Of a DNA stretch of 64,000 nucleotides, positions 29,568 through 37,143 are shown piece after piece (positions within the stretch are counted from its first letter, which is position 1; each line of letters starts with the position of its first letter). This stretch comes from Brevibacterium antiquum CNRZ 918. Its GTDB lineage: Bacteria; Actinomycetota; Actinomycetes; Actinomycetales; Brevibacteriaceae. Made by a program: the position numbers and the translations under genes. Location: NCBI RefSeq assembly GCF_900169145.1, contig NZ_FXZD01000002.1:124001-188000 (forward strand). The letters run 5' to 3'. The notes under the pieces were generated by a model. It made no database searches. It worked only from the letters and a program-made list of their open reading frames with translations, and was not told the origin of the DNA.

Positions 29568-30107
29568 ATGACTACAGCTTCTACGCACACAGCAGTCCTG
29601 CACACCAACCACGGTGACATCACCATCAACCTCTTCGGCAACCACGCGCCGAAGACTGTTGCCAACTTCGTGGAGCTGGCCAAGGGTGAGCGCGAATTCA
29701 CCGATCCTGCCACCGGCGAACCCACCAAGCGCCCCTTCTATGACGGCCTCAACTTCCACCGCATCATCTCGGACTTCATGATCCAGGGCGGCTGCCCGCT
29801 GGGCACCGGCACCGGCGGCCCCGGCTACACCTTCGATGATGAGATCCACCCGGAACTCCAGTTCGATCGCAAGTACCTGTTGGCCATGGCCAACGCCGGC
29901 AAGCAGATGGGACGCGGCACCAACGGTTCGCAGTTCTTCATCACGACCGCCGAGACCCCATGGCTCAACGGCAAGCACACCATCTTCGGCGAGGCCGCTG
30001 ACGAAGCCTCGCAGAAGGTCGTCGACGAGATCAACAATGTCCGCACCGCTGCCATGGACAAGCCAGTCGAACCAGTCGTTCTGGAATCGGTCGAAATCAA
30101 CGGCTGA
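29568..30107 (+). CDS. ppiA: Peptidyl-prolyl cis-trans isomerase, cyclophilin type
   Basis: A 179-residue cytoplasmic cyclophilin that speeds proline isomerisation in proteins. Active-site residues are present: FHRIISDFMIQGGCPLGTGT (Arg, Phe, Gln), MANAGKQMGRGTNGSQFFIT and the HTIFGE loop, where the Trp of eukaryotic enzymes is absent as usual. No signal peptide is seen. It is divergent from the repeat protein and is followed by the rhomboid gene, an arrangement conserved near actinobacterial oriC. Confidence 0.95.
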   Translation: MTTASTHTAVLHTNHGDITINLFGNHAPKTVANFVELAKGEREFTDPATGEPTKRPFYDGLNFHRIISDFMIQGGCPLGTGTGGPGYTFDDEIHPELQFDRKYLLAMANAGKQMGRGTNGSQFFITTAETPWLNGKHTIFGEAADEASQKVVDEINNVRTAAMDKPVEPVVLESVEING

Positions 30108-30182
30108 AACCAATTCGCCGGTGAGTATCAGTACCTGCAGTCTTCGAGGACTGAGACTCACTGAACTGAGTACCATGGTGTG

Positions 30183-30890
30183 ATGGACACACCACAGGAG
30201 GGCTCGGCACGGGAGACCGGCCGGGCCCTTTCTGTGTCTCCACCGCTGGTCACGAGCACGATCATGGTCCTCACCGGCTTAGTCTTCCTCGCCCAACTGC
30301 TGCCCAGCCTGGATCTCATCCATCGCCTGAGCTTCGTACCCGCACTTGCGTCTGAACAGCCGTGGCGGGTTCTGACGGTGGCACTCGTGCACGAACAGCC
30401 GTCACCGTTCCATCTCCTGGCCAACATGATCGGACTGTTCTTCTTCGGATCATTCGTCGAGCGAGCCCTGGGCCGCTGGCGATTCCTCGTCCTCTACCTG
30501 CTTGGAACGATCGGCGGATCAGCCATGGTCCTGGTTCTCGCGAAGCCGTTCTCCGTCGATTGGGTGACGAACAACATCGGTGCCTCCGGCGCGGTCTTCG
30601 CGATCATCGGCGTGCTGCTGGTGCCGACACAGACGCTCGACCGCAACATCACGGGTGTCGTCCTGTTCGTTGCTCTCAACTTCGGATACGGACTCCTCGT
30701 CGCAGGAGTGTCCTGGCAGGCCCACCTCGGCGGGTTGATCACCGGCTTCGTGCTCGGCTGTGGTGCTCTGTTGGTACCGAAGAGACAATCGACGCTGGTA
30801 TTTGGACTCACGGCCCTCGGGCTGTTGCTGGTGATGCTTGCCGCTGGTGCCTGGCAGATCAACGAGGCCTGGCGAATCGCCGCTGTGTGA
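30183..30890 (+). CDS. Rhomboid family intramembrane serine protease
   Basis: A 235-residue membrane protein with about six helices. The catalytic serine is in GASGAVFAIIG near residue 134 and the catalytic histidine in WQAHLGGLITGFVLG near 180; the HLLANMIGLFFFGSFVE segment is the helix 2 signature. It cleaves membrane-spanning substrates, which are not known here. ATG at 30183 is chosen; a GTG three bases earlier is possible, and neither has a clear ribosome site. The gene ends before a DnaA-box cluster. Confidence 0.93.
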   Translation: MDTPQEGSARETGRALSVSPPLVTSTIMVLTGLVFLAQLLPSLDLIHRLSFVPALASEQPWRVLTVALVHEQPSPFHLLANMIGLFFFGSFVERALGRWRFLVLYLLGTIGGSAMVLVLAKPFSVDWVTNNIGASGAVFAIIGVLLVPTQTLDRNITGVVLFVALNFGYGLLVAGVSWQAHLGGLITGFVLGCGALLVPKRQSTLVFGLTALGLLLVMLAAGAWQINEAWRIAAV

Positions 30891-30986
30891 CGCGTAGCGA
30901 TCACCCTTGTCTGAGGGGTACACAGCGACTCTCAGAGCTATAGCAGATTTCGATGGAAAATTGTCTTTTTCACACGTTGCATTTTG

Positions 30987-31112
30987 TTGTCCACAACCTT
31001 TATCCACATGGTGGATAACTTACATGGGTGTATTTTCCCAGTTCAAAGGCTCAAAATAAGTTATGCACAGACGACGCTCCCGGCTTGGGTATAACTTCGG
31101 CCCTGTGGACAA
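30987..31112. other. Cluster of five DnaA-box-like sites in a convergent intergenic region
   Basis: Sites: 30987-30995 TTGTCCACA; 31000-31008 TTATCCACA (perfect); 31010-31018 GGTGGATAA (reverse TTATCCACC); 31061-31069 TTATGCACA (fits TTATNCACA); 31104-31112 TGTGGACAA (reverse TTGTCCACA). The second and third form a near-contiguous palindrome. The 396-base spacer (30891-31286) lies between two gene 3' ends, so a promoter role is unlikely. It may titrate DnaA or be a remnant of the origin. No gene is seen in the spacer. Confidence 0.75.
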
Positions 31113-31200
31113 GTGCGCAGCCGAGGCGGGCGAACCGTCAACAGCGGAGGAACACCTCACCTGCAGGTGACCGCAGTGTGGGCCGCCGCGAACGCCGCCG

Positions 31201-31257
31201 AAAAACGGGGGTTGCGCCGACTCTCGGGAGCGCACCCGGTGGTCGACGCAACCCCCG
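31201..31257 (-). terminator. Intrinsic terminator of crgA
   Basis: On the minus strand an 11-bp stem (CGGGGGTTGCG / CGCAACCCCCG) with a 30-base loop that can fold further is followed by TTTTT. It lies 30 bases downstream of the crgA stop. Confidence 0.85.
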
Positions 31258-31286
31258 CATTTCGGAAATAGCGTGATCTCTGGGGA

Positions 31287-32051
31287 CTACCGCCAGCGTG
31301 TGGACATGATCAGCCCCGCGACGAAGAAGGCGAAACCGACGAGGATGTTCCAGTTGCCCCATGCCTCGACCGGGAATGCGCCCTGCGAGACATAGAAGGT
31401 CACGAGCCAGATCAGGCCGATGAGCAGGAGGCCGATGAGCACAGGCAGGAACCAGCGAGGGTTCGGCTTGAGCGTCTGCTGACCGGACTGCGAGGTGTAT
31501 GTGGCGGTCTTGCGGCCTTGGGGGCGCTTGGCCGGATTGCCCGAACGCGAGGTGCGCTTGGCCGAAGAGCCCTGAGCAGCAGACCCCTTCGCGGACGCAC
31601 CCGTGGCGGCCTCGCTCTTCTTCGTCGGCTTGCTGCCCTTGTCGGACTCGGCCGCCTGGTTGAGCTTCTCGGACTTCTCGGTCTTCTTGGCGTCGGCGGA
31701 CTGCTTGGCCCCGGCGCTCTTCGACGCGGACTTCTTGCCAGTTCCAGCAGTGGACTTCTTGGCCACCGTGTCGCCCGCGGCCTTGTCGTCGTCGGCAGCC
31801 TCGGCATCGGTGTCAGTGTTGCCGTCGGTGCCAGCACCCTCGGCGACCACGTCGGATCTGTCGGAGGAGTCATCCAGGTCGAGGAGATCTCCATCGAGGG
31901 GCTCGTGCTTCAGATCCTCTGTCTGTTCGGCCTGCAGATCCTCGACTGCCTCGACATCGTCATTCGGCTGCGCCTTGGTTTCGACATCGGCCTTCGACGA
32001 GTTGCGAGAAGTGCGCTGGGGGCGCTGGGTCCGTCCGTTGGACTTGGCCAC
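31287..32051 (-). CDS. crgA: Cell division protein CrgA with a long N-terminal extension
   Basis: The last 70 residues are canonical CrgA: PNPRWFLPVLIGLLLIGLIW, a first helix, then GNWNILVGFAFFVAG and the ending MSTRWR. CrgA is a two-helix protein that helps organise the divisome with FtsZ, FtsQ and PBPs. The family is usually about 80-95 residues, but this protein has 254. The extra N-terminal part is disordered, with an acidic half (residues 20-95, many D/E) and a Lys/Ser/Ala-rich half (95-175). It is the only gene of its transcript and has its own terminator. Confidence 0.92.
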   Translation of the reverse strand: MAKSNGRTQRPQRTSRNSSKADVETKAQPNDDVEAVEDLQAEQTEDLKHEPLDGDLLDLDDSSDRSDVVAEGAGTDGNTDTDAEAADDDKAAGDTVAKKSTAGTGKKSASKSAGAKQSADAKKTEKSEKLNQAAESDKGSKPTKKSEAATGASAKGSAAQGSSAKRTSRSGNPAKRPQGRKTATYTSQSGQQTLKPNPRWFLPVLIGLLLIGLIWLVTFYVSQGAFPVEAWGNWNILVGFAFFVAGLIMSTRWR

Positions 32052-32266
32052 GAGTACTCCTTATACGGCCGACCATTGCTGAGGTCACCGATTGATGAAT
32101 AGGGACAATCGGACATCAGTCTACTCGTCACATCCGGCAGTGTTAAAAACTCCAACTACTCGGAGAACGACCTGTTTGTGCAGTTTCATACGATAAAGTG
32201 CAATACGGTGTCCCCGCTTGTCCTCTGGGCGAGCCCCGGATTTGAAACAATAGGCACGGTGCAGCA

Positions 32267-33487
32267 GTGGTGAATAGTCCCTCCTCGGGTAACGAATCAG
32301 ACGCAGACGCGTCGTCGCGACCCACTATTCGTCCTGCTCAGAGACAGAGTTCCTCACACCACCCGGCCACTGAACGACACCAGTCGCAGGGTGGACTTGG
32401 CGGCCGCGAAGTCGGCCCAGCCACGGAACCCATGAGCACCGCGCCCGCTCTTGGCGCAGCTGCGAATCCAGGGACCCGACCACACCCCGGGCCCGGCTCG
32501 CATTCAGGGACCGAGCAACCACTTCCCAGCCGACGTGAACTTCGACGCCGCGAGGCCGAAGCCGCTGCCGCCGACGGTGCCCCGACGGCCGTCTACTCCG
32601 ATGCCCCGCCTGTCTACCCGGATTCCACTCAGCCACAGCCCGTGGCCAACAGCGGAACCGACCCCCGCCTCGGCGCCTCTGGGGGTGCTGCGGCTGCTGA
32701 CCGCGACGGCGGCCGTCGCAGCCGAGGGCGGAAGCAGAAACCCGAACGTGAGCCGCTGGGCCCCGTTCGCGGCACCATCCGCACCTTCGGCGAACTCTGC
32801 ATCACGGCCGGAATGGTTCTCATCCTGTTCGTGGTCTGGCAGCTGGTGTGGACCGACTTCGAAGCCAACCGCGACAACGAGGTACTGGCAGACAAGCTCA
32901 CCGAAGACTGGTCGAACCAGGATCCGAACGAGCTTCCGGACGACCCGGACGAACCCGTCGTGGCAGATCCGGTGGAGAAGAACCACGCGTTCGGCATCTT
33001 CTACATTCCGCGCTTCGGCGACGACTACTACCGCACGGCCGCCGAGGGTGTCGATCTCGAACCCGTTCTCAACCGGATGGGTGTGGGCCGATACCCGAAT
33101 TCGGCGATGCCGGGCGAAGTCGGAAACTTCTCGATCGCCGGCCACCGCGTCACCTACGGCAAGCCGCTCAACCAGATCGCGAAGCTGCGCCCAGGCGATG
33201 AGATCGTCGTCCAGACCAAGGACGGCTTCTACACGTACACGTTCCGCAACTTCGACATCATTCTTCCCGATGCCGTCGAGGTGCTCGCTCCGGTCCCCAA
33301 CGAGCCCACATACAAGGGCAAGGATCGGATCCTCACGATGACGGCCTGCAACCCGATGTTCTCGGCCAGAGAACGTTACATCGCCTACGCCGAGCTCACC
33401 GACTGGACCCCGGCCGGCAACGGTGCACCTGAGAACATCAAGGATTCGAAAGCCTACGACAAGGTCAGCAAGAATGGTGGTGCCTGA
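32267..33487 (+). CDS. Class E sortase
   Basis: A 406-residue transpeptidase that anchors proteins to the cell wall. About 165 disordered residues precede one membrane helix (about 178-195, LCITAGMVLILFVVWQLVW), then the extracellular sortase domain with the catalytic His in AGHR near 290, Cys in LTMTACNP near 360 and Arg in ARERYI near 368. Class E sortases act on LAXTG-type signals. The start GTG at 32267 has only a weak ribosome site, and a GTG follows directly. The 55-residue membrane protein and pabA follow closely. Confidence 0.92.
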   Translation: MVNSPSSGNESDADASSRPTIRPAQRQSSSHHPATERHQSQGGLGGREVGPATEPMSTAPALGAAANPGTRPHPGPGSHSGTEQPLPSRRELRRREAEAAAADGAPTAVYSDAPPVYPDSTQPQPVANSGTDPRLGASGGAAAADRDGGRRSRGRKQKPEREPLGPVRGTIRTFGELCITAGMVLILFVVWQLVWTDFEANRDNEVLADKLTEDWSNQDPNELPDDPDEPVVADPVEKNHAFGIFYIPRFGDDYYRTAAEGVDLEPVLNRMGVGRYPNSAMPGEVGNFSIAGHRVTYGKPLNQIAKLRPGDEIVVQTKDGFYTYTFRNFDIILPDAVEVLAPVPNEPTYKGKDRILTMTACNPMFSARERYIAYAELTDWTPAGNGAPENIKDSKAYDKVSKNGGA

Positions 33488-33489
33488 GA

Positions 33490-33657
33490 ATGTACGGTCT
33501 GATCTGGCGGCTGCTTCCGGGAAACTGGTTCGTCAAACTCATCTTCGCCCTCATCCTCATCGCGGCCGTGATCCTGCTGCTCATGCAGTACGTCTTCCCG
33601 GTCGTCGCCCCCTACATGCCCTTCAACAACGCAACCGTGACTGATGGTGGCCAATGA
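33490..33657 (+). CDS. Small single-helix membrane protein between sortase and pabA
   Basis: A 55-residue protein beginning MYGLIWRLLPGNWFVKLIFA, with one long hydrophobic helix at about 15-40 and a short C-terminal tail. It starts two bases after the sortase stop and its own stop overlaps pabA by four bases (ATGA). The tight packing on both sides and the conserved habit of a small membrane protein at this place in Actinobacteria support coding. Function is unknown; a role beside the sortase is a guess. Confidence 0.8.
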   Translation: MYGLIWRLLPGNWFVKLIFALILIAAVILLLMQYVFPVVAPYMPFNNATVTDGGQ

Positions 33658-34328
33658 CAAAGATCCTCGTCGTCGACAACTATGACAGCTTCGTCTACAC
33701 GCTCGTGTCCTATATTCGTGAGCTCGGAGCGCAGACGCACGTCATCCGCAATGACGATATGTCCGCCGAGGCTGTCGTGGCCCTGGCAGCCGAATACGAC
33801 GGGATCCTGCTGTCACCAGGCCCGGGCGTGCCGGCTGAATCGGGAGTGTGCCCGAATCTCATCGCCTGGGCGGAGACGTCCGGCATCCCTGTGTTCGGAG
33901 TCTGCCTGGGTCATCAGGCGCTGGGCGAGGTCTTCGGCGCCACGGTGACCCACTCGCCGGTGCTCATGCACGGCAAGACCTCTGTCATCACCCACGACAG
34001 CCAGGGCATCTTCTTCGGCTGCAAGAATCCGCTGACCGTGACCCGCTACCACTCGCTGGCGATCGTTGACGACACCATCGACCTCGAGAAGTTCATGGTC
34101 ACCGCCCGTACCGACGATGGTGTCGTCATGGCCATCGAACACCGTGAGCAGCCGTTGTTCGGCGTCCAGTTCCACCCAGAGTCCGTGCTCACCGAATGTG
34201 GTTATCTGATGTTGGGCAACTGGCTCGAGGTCTGTGGCATCGACGGCGCCGCCGCGCGGGCCGCTGCGATGTCTCCGATGGCCTCGGCGATCGCGGCGAA
34301 ATCTGTCCCGCCCGGCAGCCCGGCTTAG
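33654..34328 (+). CDS. pabA: Class I glutamine amidotransferase, PabA/TrpG type
   Basis: A 224-residue glutaminase subunit that delivers ammonia to a chorismate-using partner, making aminodeoxychorismate (folate) or anthranilate (tryptophan). The nucleophile is in FGVCLGHQALGE near residue 84, and the His-Glu pair is in FGVQFHPESVLTECGY near 171-173. The chorismate partner is not in this window. This gene next to crgA and the kinase cluster is the usual actinobacterial oriC-proximal pabA/trpG. The start overlaps the small membrane protein. Confidence 0.94.
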   Translation: MTKILVVDNYDSFVYTLVSYIRELGAQTHVIRNDDMSAEAVVALAAEYDGILLSPGPGVPAESGVCPNLIAWAETSGIPVFGVCLGHQALGEVFGATVTHSPVLMHGKTSVITHDSQGIFFGCKNPLTVTRYHSLAIVDDTIDLEKFMVTARTDDGVVMAIEHREQPLFGVQFHPESVLTECGYLMLGNWLEVCGIDGAAARAAAMSPMASAIAAKSVPPGSPA

Positions 34329-34483
34329 GCTGCTGCGACGGCTTGTGCAGGCTCATCGGATCACCGTGCACAGGTTTGTCGGATAGCCGCGCTTAGACTC
34401 TTCCTCTGGCCCCGCCCGACGGATTAGGATCGTGACACACCAAAAGATTCAGAACCGTTGGCCATCCCTGAGACACACCGAAG

Positions 34484-34525
34484 GCCCACAAGGGCGAGTG
34501 AAGACTCGCCGAGGTGACTGTGGGC
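34484..34525 (+). promoter_or_regulatory. Nested stem-loop upstream of the GyrI-like gene
   Basis: An outer 7-bp stem (GCCCACA 34484-34490 / TGTGGGC 34519-34525) encloses an inner 7-bp stem (GGCGAGT 34493-34499 / ACTCGCC 34504-34510, GAAG loop). It ends 27 bases before the ATG at 34553, leaving the ribosome site free. It may be a leader structure or a late terminator for pabA; no T tract follows. Confidence 0.4.
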
Positions 34526-34552
34526 GGGTGGACGGAACCGAGAGGACCACTG

Positions 34553-35065
34553 ATGTCAGAGTCGAGTTTCAACCGGACGGAGCCATACTCCGAACTCACC
34601 GTGTTCGAAGCGACCCCGATCCCCACCGCCGTTGTGGAGGCCCGGAATGTCGCCATGGAGGACCTTCCCGCACTCTTCGACGCCACCTTCTCCGGGCTGT
34701 TTCCTGCTTTGGCCGAGGCCGAGCAGGAAGTCGCTGGTCCCGCGTTCGCACTCTACACGCGTCAACCCAGCGACACGGTCGACCTGGAGATCGGGCTTCC
34801 GCTCGCCTCGGGGCTGAGACAGGCTCTGCCTCTGGGCGAGGACGTCATCGCGATCCCTTCCCAGCTGCCAGGCGGATCGGTCGCGGCCCTGACCCACACC
34901 GGTGGGTATGACGGATTGGGTGAGGCTTGGGCGGGGTTGATGAAGACGGCCGTCGACGCCGGACACCACCCGGATCTGCCGTTCTTCGAGGTCTACGTGA
35001 CCGAGCCGAACCCCGACATGGACCCGGCGGACCTGCGCACCGACCTCTATCTCACCCTGTCCTGA
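34553..35065 (+). CDS. GyrI-like (SOUL/effector-binding fold) domain protein
   Basis: A 170-residue single-domain protein. The pattern VEARNVAMEDLPALFDATFS, LPLASGLRQALPLGED and the closing FFEVYVTEPNPDMDPADLRT fits the GyrI-like effector-binding domain found in AraC- and MerR-type regulators, but there is no DNA-binding part. Stand-alone members may bind small hydrophobic molecules. ATG at 34553 follows GAGAGGA; the frame extends to 34514 without similarity. It is convergent with pknB, nine bases from its stop. Confidence 0.8.
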   Translation: MSESSFNRTEPYSELTVFEATPIPTAVVEARNVAMEDLPALFDATFSGLFPALAEAEQEVAGPAFALYTRQPSDTVDLEIGLPLASGLRQALPLGEDVIAIPSQLPGGSVAALTHTGGYDGLGEAWAGLMKTAVDAGHHPDLPFFEVYVTEPNPDMDPADLRTDLYLTLS

Positions 35066-35074
35066 GGGTTCGGC

Positions 35075-37039
35075 TCAGCTGGCGTCTGAGAAGCCGTTGA
35101 ACCAGCTGTCTCCGCCGCCGATGACGTTGGCATCGTCCTTGTTGCCGTCCTTGCCGTCCTTGCCGTCCTTGTTGCCGTCTTTTTTGCCGTCCTTATCGTT
35201 CTTGCCGTCCTTGCCGCCGTCATCGCTTTTATCGTTGCCGCTGTCGTCGCTGCCACCATCGTCACTCGGTGCGGTGGGCATGCCACCCGGAACCGATGGG
35301 ATGGTCGGTGACGGTTCTTCCGGCGGCTTCTTGGCCACCTTGACGGTGATCTCCGAGCCCTGCTTGACGTCGCTGCCACCGGTCGAGGACTGTTCGAAGA
35401 CTTTCTTCTCTTCTTCGTCGGCTGTCTCGACCTCTTCGGTCTTGCACTTGAGCTGATAGTCATCGCCCTCGAGGATCTTGCAGGCTTCCTTCGCGGACTT
35501 GCCTGTCACGTCGGGGACCTCGACCATTCCCGAGGACACGACGAGGTCGACGTTCGAGTCCACATCCACCTTGGAGCCATCGCCCGGTTTGGTCTCGATG
35601 ACGACCCCCTTCTCCACGTCAGGGGAGTTCTGCGAGATGTGTGTTCCAGCTTGCAGCTTGGCGTCATTGAGGATCGTGCGAGCATCCTCCTCCGATTTGC
35701 CGGAGACATCCGGGACCTTGACGCTCTCGGGGCCGGAGGAGATGACCAGCTTCACGACGCTGTCCTGCTCTACTCGCTGACCGCCGGGAGGATCGGTCTC
35801 AATGGCCTTGCCCTCGTCGACATCCTCGCTGTAAGACTCATCCCGGTCGACTCTCAGGCCCTGTTTGATGAGGGCGGACTCAGCCTCATCGGCATCCAGG
35901 TTGGCCACGTCCGCGACCTCGACCTGGATGATGTCCGGTGGTTTGTTGATCTCGTAGACCCACAGAGCGATGGCGGCCAGGGCCAACAGCACGAAGATGC
36001 TGCCGATCCAGATCCAGGCCCGGGACCGCCTCGGCGGTGGTGGATCGTCCTGCTTGGCCATGATCGTCGACACGGCACCCGTTTCTGGGTCCACCTCGGA
36101 GTCCTGGCCGTACTGCGGGGGACCCATCATGGCCCCGGCCATCGGGTACGCCTGGGTGCGTTCCATGTCGTCGTCGAAGCTGAAGGGGCGAGAGTCACGG
36201 GCCGCGAGGACATCCTCACGGAAGATGTAGGCATCCTGGTAGCGCTCGTCGCGATCCTTCAGGAGGGCGTGCAGGAGCAGCCGGTCGACCTCAGGGGGAA
36301 TATTGGGATTGTAGAAGCTCGGCGGCTTCGGCGTCTCACCCACGTGCTGATAGGCGACCGCCAGCTGCGAATCACCGACGAACGGCGGCCTGCCGACGAG
36401 GAGTTCGTAGAGCAGGCAGGCCGTCGAGTACAGGTCGGAACGGGCGTCGACGACCTCACCACGGGCCTGCTCGGGGGACAGATACTGGGCGGTGCCCACG
36501 ACCGACTGGGTCTGGGTCAGACCGCTGTTGTCCTTGAGCGCGCGGGCGATGCCGAAGTCCATGACCTTGATGTCACCCTCGGGGGTGAGCATGACGTTGG
36601 CTGGCTTGATGTCGCGGTGGACGATCCCGTTGCGGTGGGAGTACTCGAGCGGGGCAAGCACACCGGCGACGACGTTGAGGGCTTCGTCGACGGTCAGGGT
36701 GCCGTGCTCGTTGAGGACCTCGCGCAGGGTCTGGCCCTCGACGTATTCCATGACGATGAAGGGCACCGAGACGGTGGAGCCACCTGTCTCGACGAAGTCC
36801 TCCTCGCCCGAGTCGTAGACGCCGACGATGCCCGGATGGTTCAGCCCTGCCGCGGACTGCGCCTCCCGTTTGAGACGTGTGTGGAACGAGGGATCACGAG
36901 CCAGATCGGATCGCAGAAGCTTGATCGCGACGCGCCGGTCCAGTCGGTTGTCGACGCCTTCGTGCACTTCTGCCATGCCCCCACGGCCGAGGAGCGCACG
37001 AACTTCGTACCGCCCCGACAGCACCTTGGGTTCATTCAT
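35075..37039 (-). CDS. pknB: Serine/threonine protein kinase PknB with PASTA domains
   Basis: A 654-residue membrane kinase of cell-wall signalling. The kinase domain is at residues 10-275, with GRGGMAEVHEG, the catalytic HRDIKPANVM and DFG (VMDFGIARAL). One membrane helix lies near 340-365, followed by three PASTA repeats (about 370-565) that bind peptidoglycan fragments or lipid II. After these comes a long tail with repeated KDG/DGK units (about 600-640) ending in DSWFNGFSDAS. It is the last gene of the fhaA-to-pknB operon, 104 bases after pknA. Confidence 0.95.
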   Translation of the reverse strand: MNEPKVLSGRYEVRALLGRGGMAEVHEGVDNRLDRRVAIKLLRSDLARDPSFHTRLKREAQSAAGLNHPGIVGVYDSGEEDFVETGGSTVSVPFIVMEYVEGQTLREVLNEHGTLTVDEALNVVAGVLAPLEYSHRNGIVHRDIKPANVMLTPEGDIKVMDFGIARALKDNSGLTQTQSVVGTAQYLSPEQARGEVVDARSDLYSTACLLYELLVGRPPFVGDSQLAVAYQHVGETPKPPSFYNPNIPPEVDRLLLHALLKDRDERYQDAYIFREDVLAARDSRPFSFDDDMERTQAYPMAGAMMGPPQYGQDSEVDPETGAVSTIMAKQDDPPPPRRSRAWIWIGSIFVLLALAAIALWVYEINKPPDIIQVEVADVANLDADEAESALIKQGLRVDRDESYSEDVDEGKAIETDPPGGQRVEQDSVVKLVISSGPESVKVPDVSGKSEEDARTILNDAKLQAGTHISQNSPDVEKGVVIETKPGDGSKVDVDSNVDLVVSSGMVEVPDVTGKSAKEACKILEGDDYQLKCKTEEVETADEEEKKVFEQSSTGGSDVKQGSEITVKVAKKPPEEPSPTIPSVPGGMPTAPSDDGGSDDSGNDKSDDGGKDGKNDKDGKKDGNKDGKDGKDGNKDDANVIGGGDSWFNGFSDAS

Positions 37040-37143
37040 TCTGGTCCTCCGCTTGGTTCACCCACGTCGTGGGAAAGTTCTCCGCATGTCAAGTAGATTG
37101 CTAGGCTGCTCAGCGCATCGTGTCAGCCGAAGATCGCCTCGTC

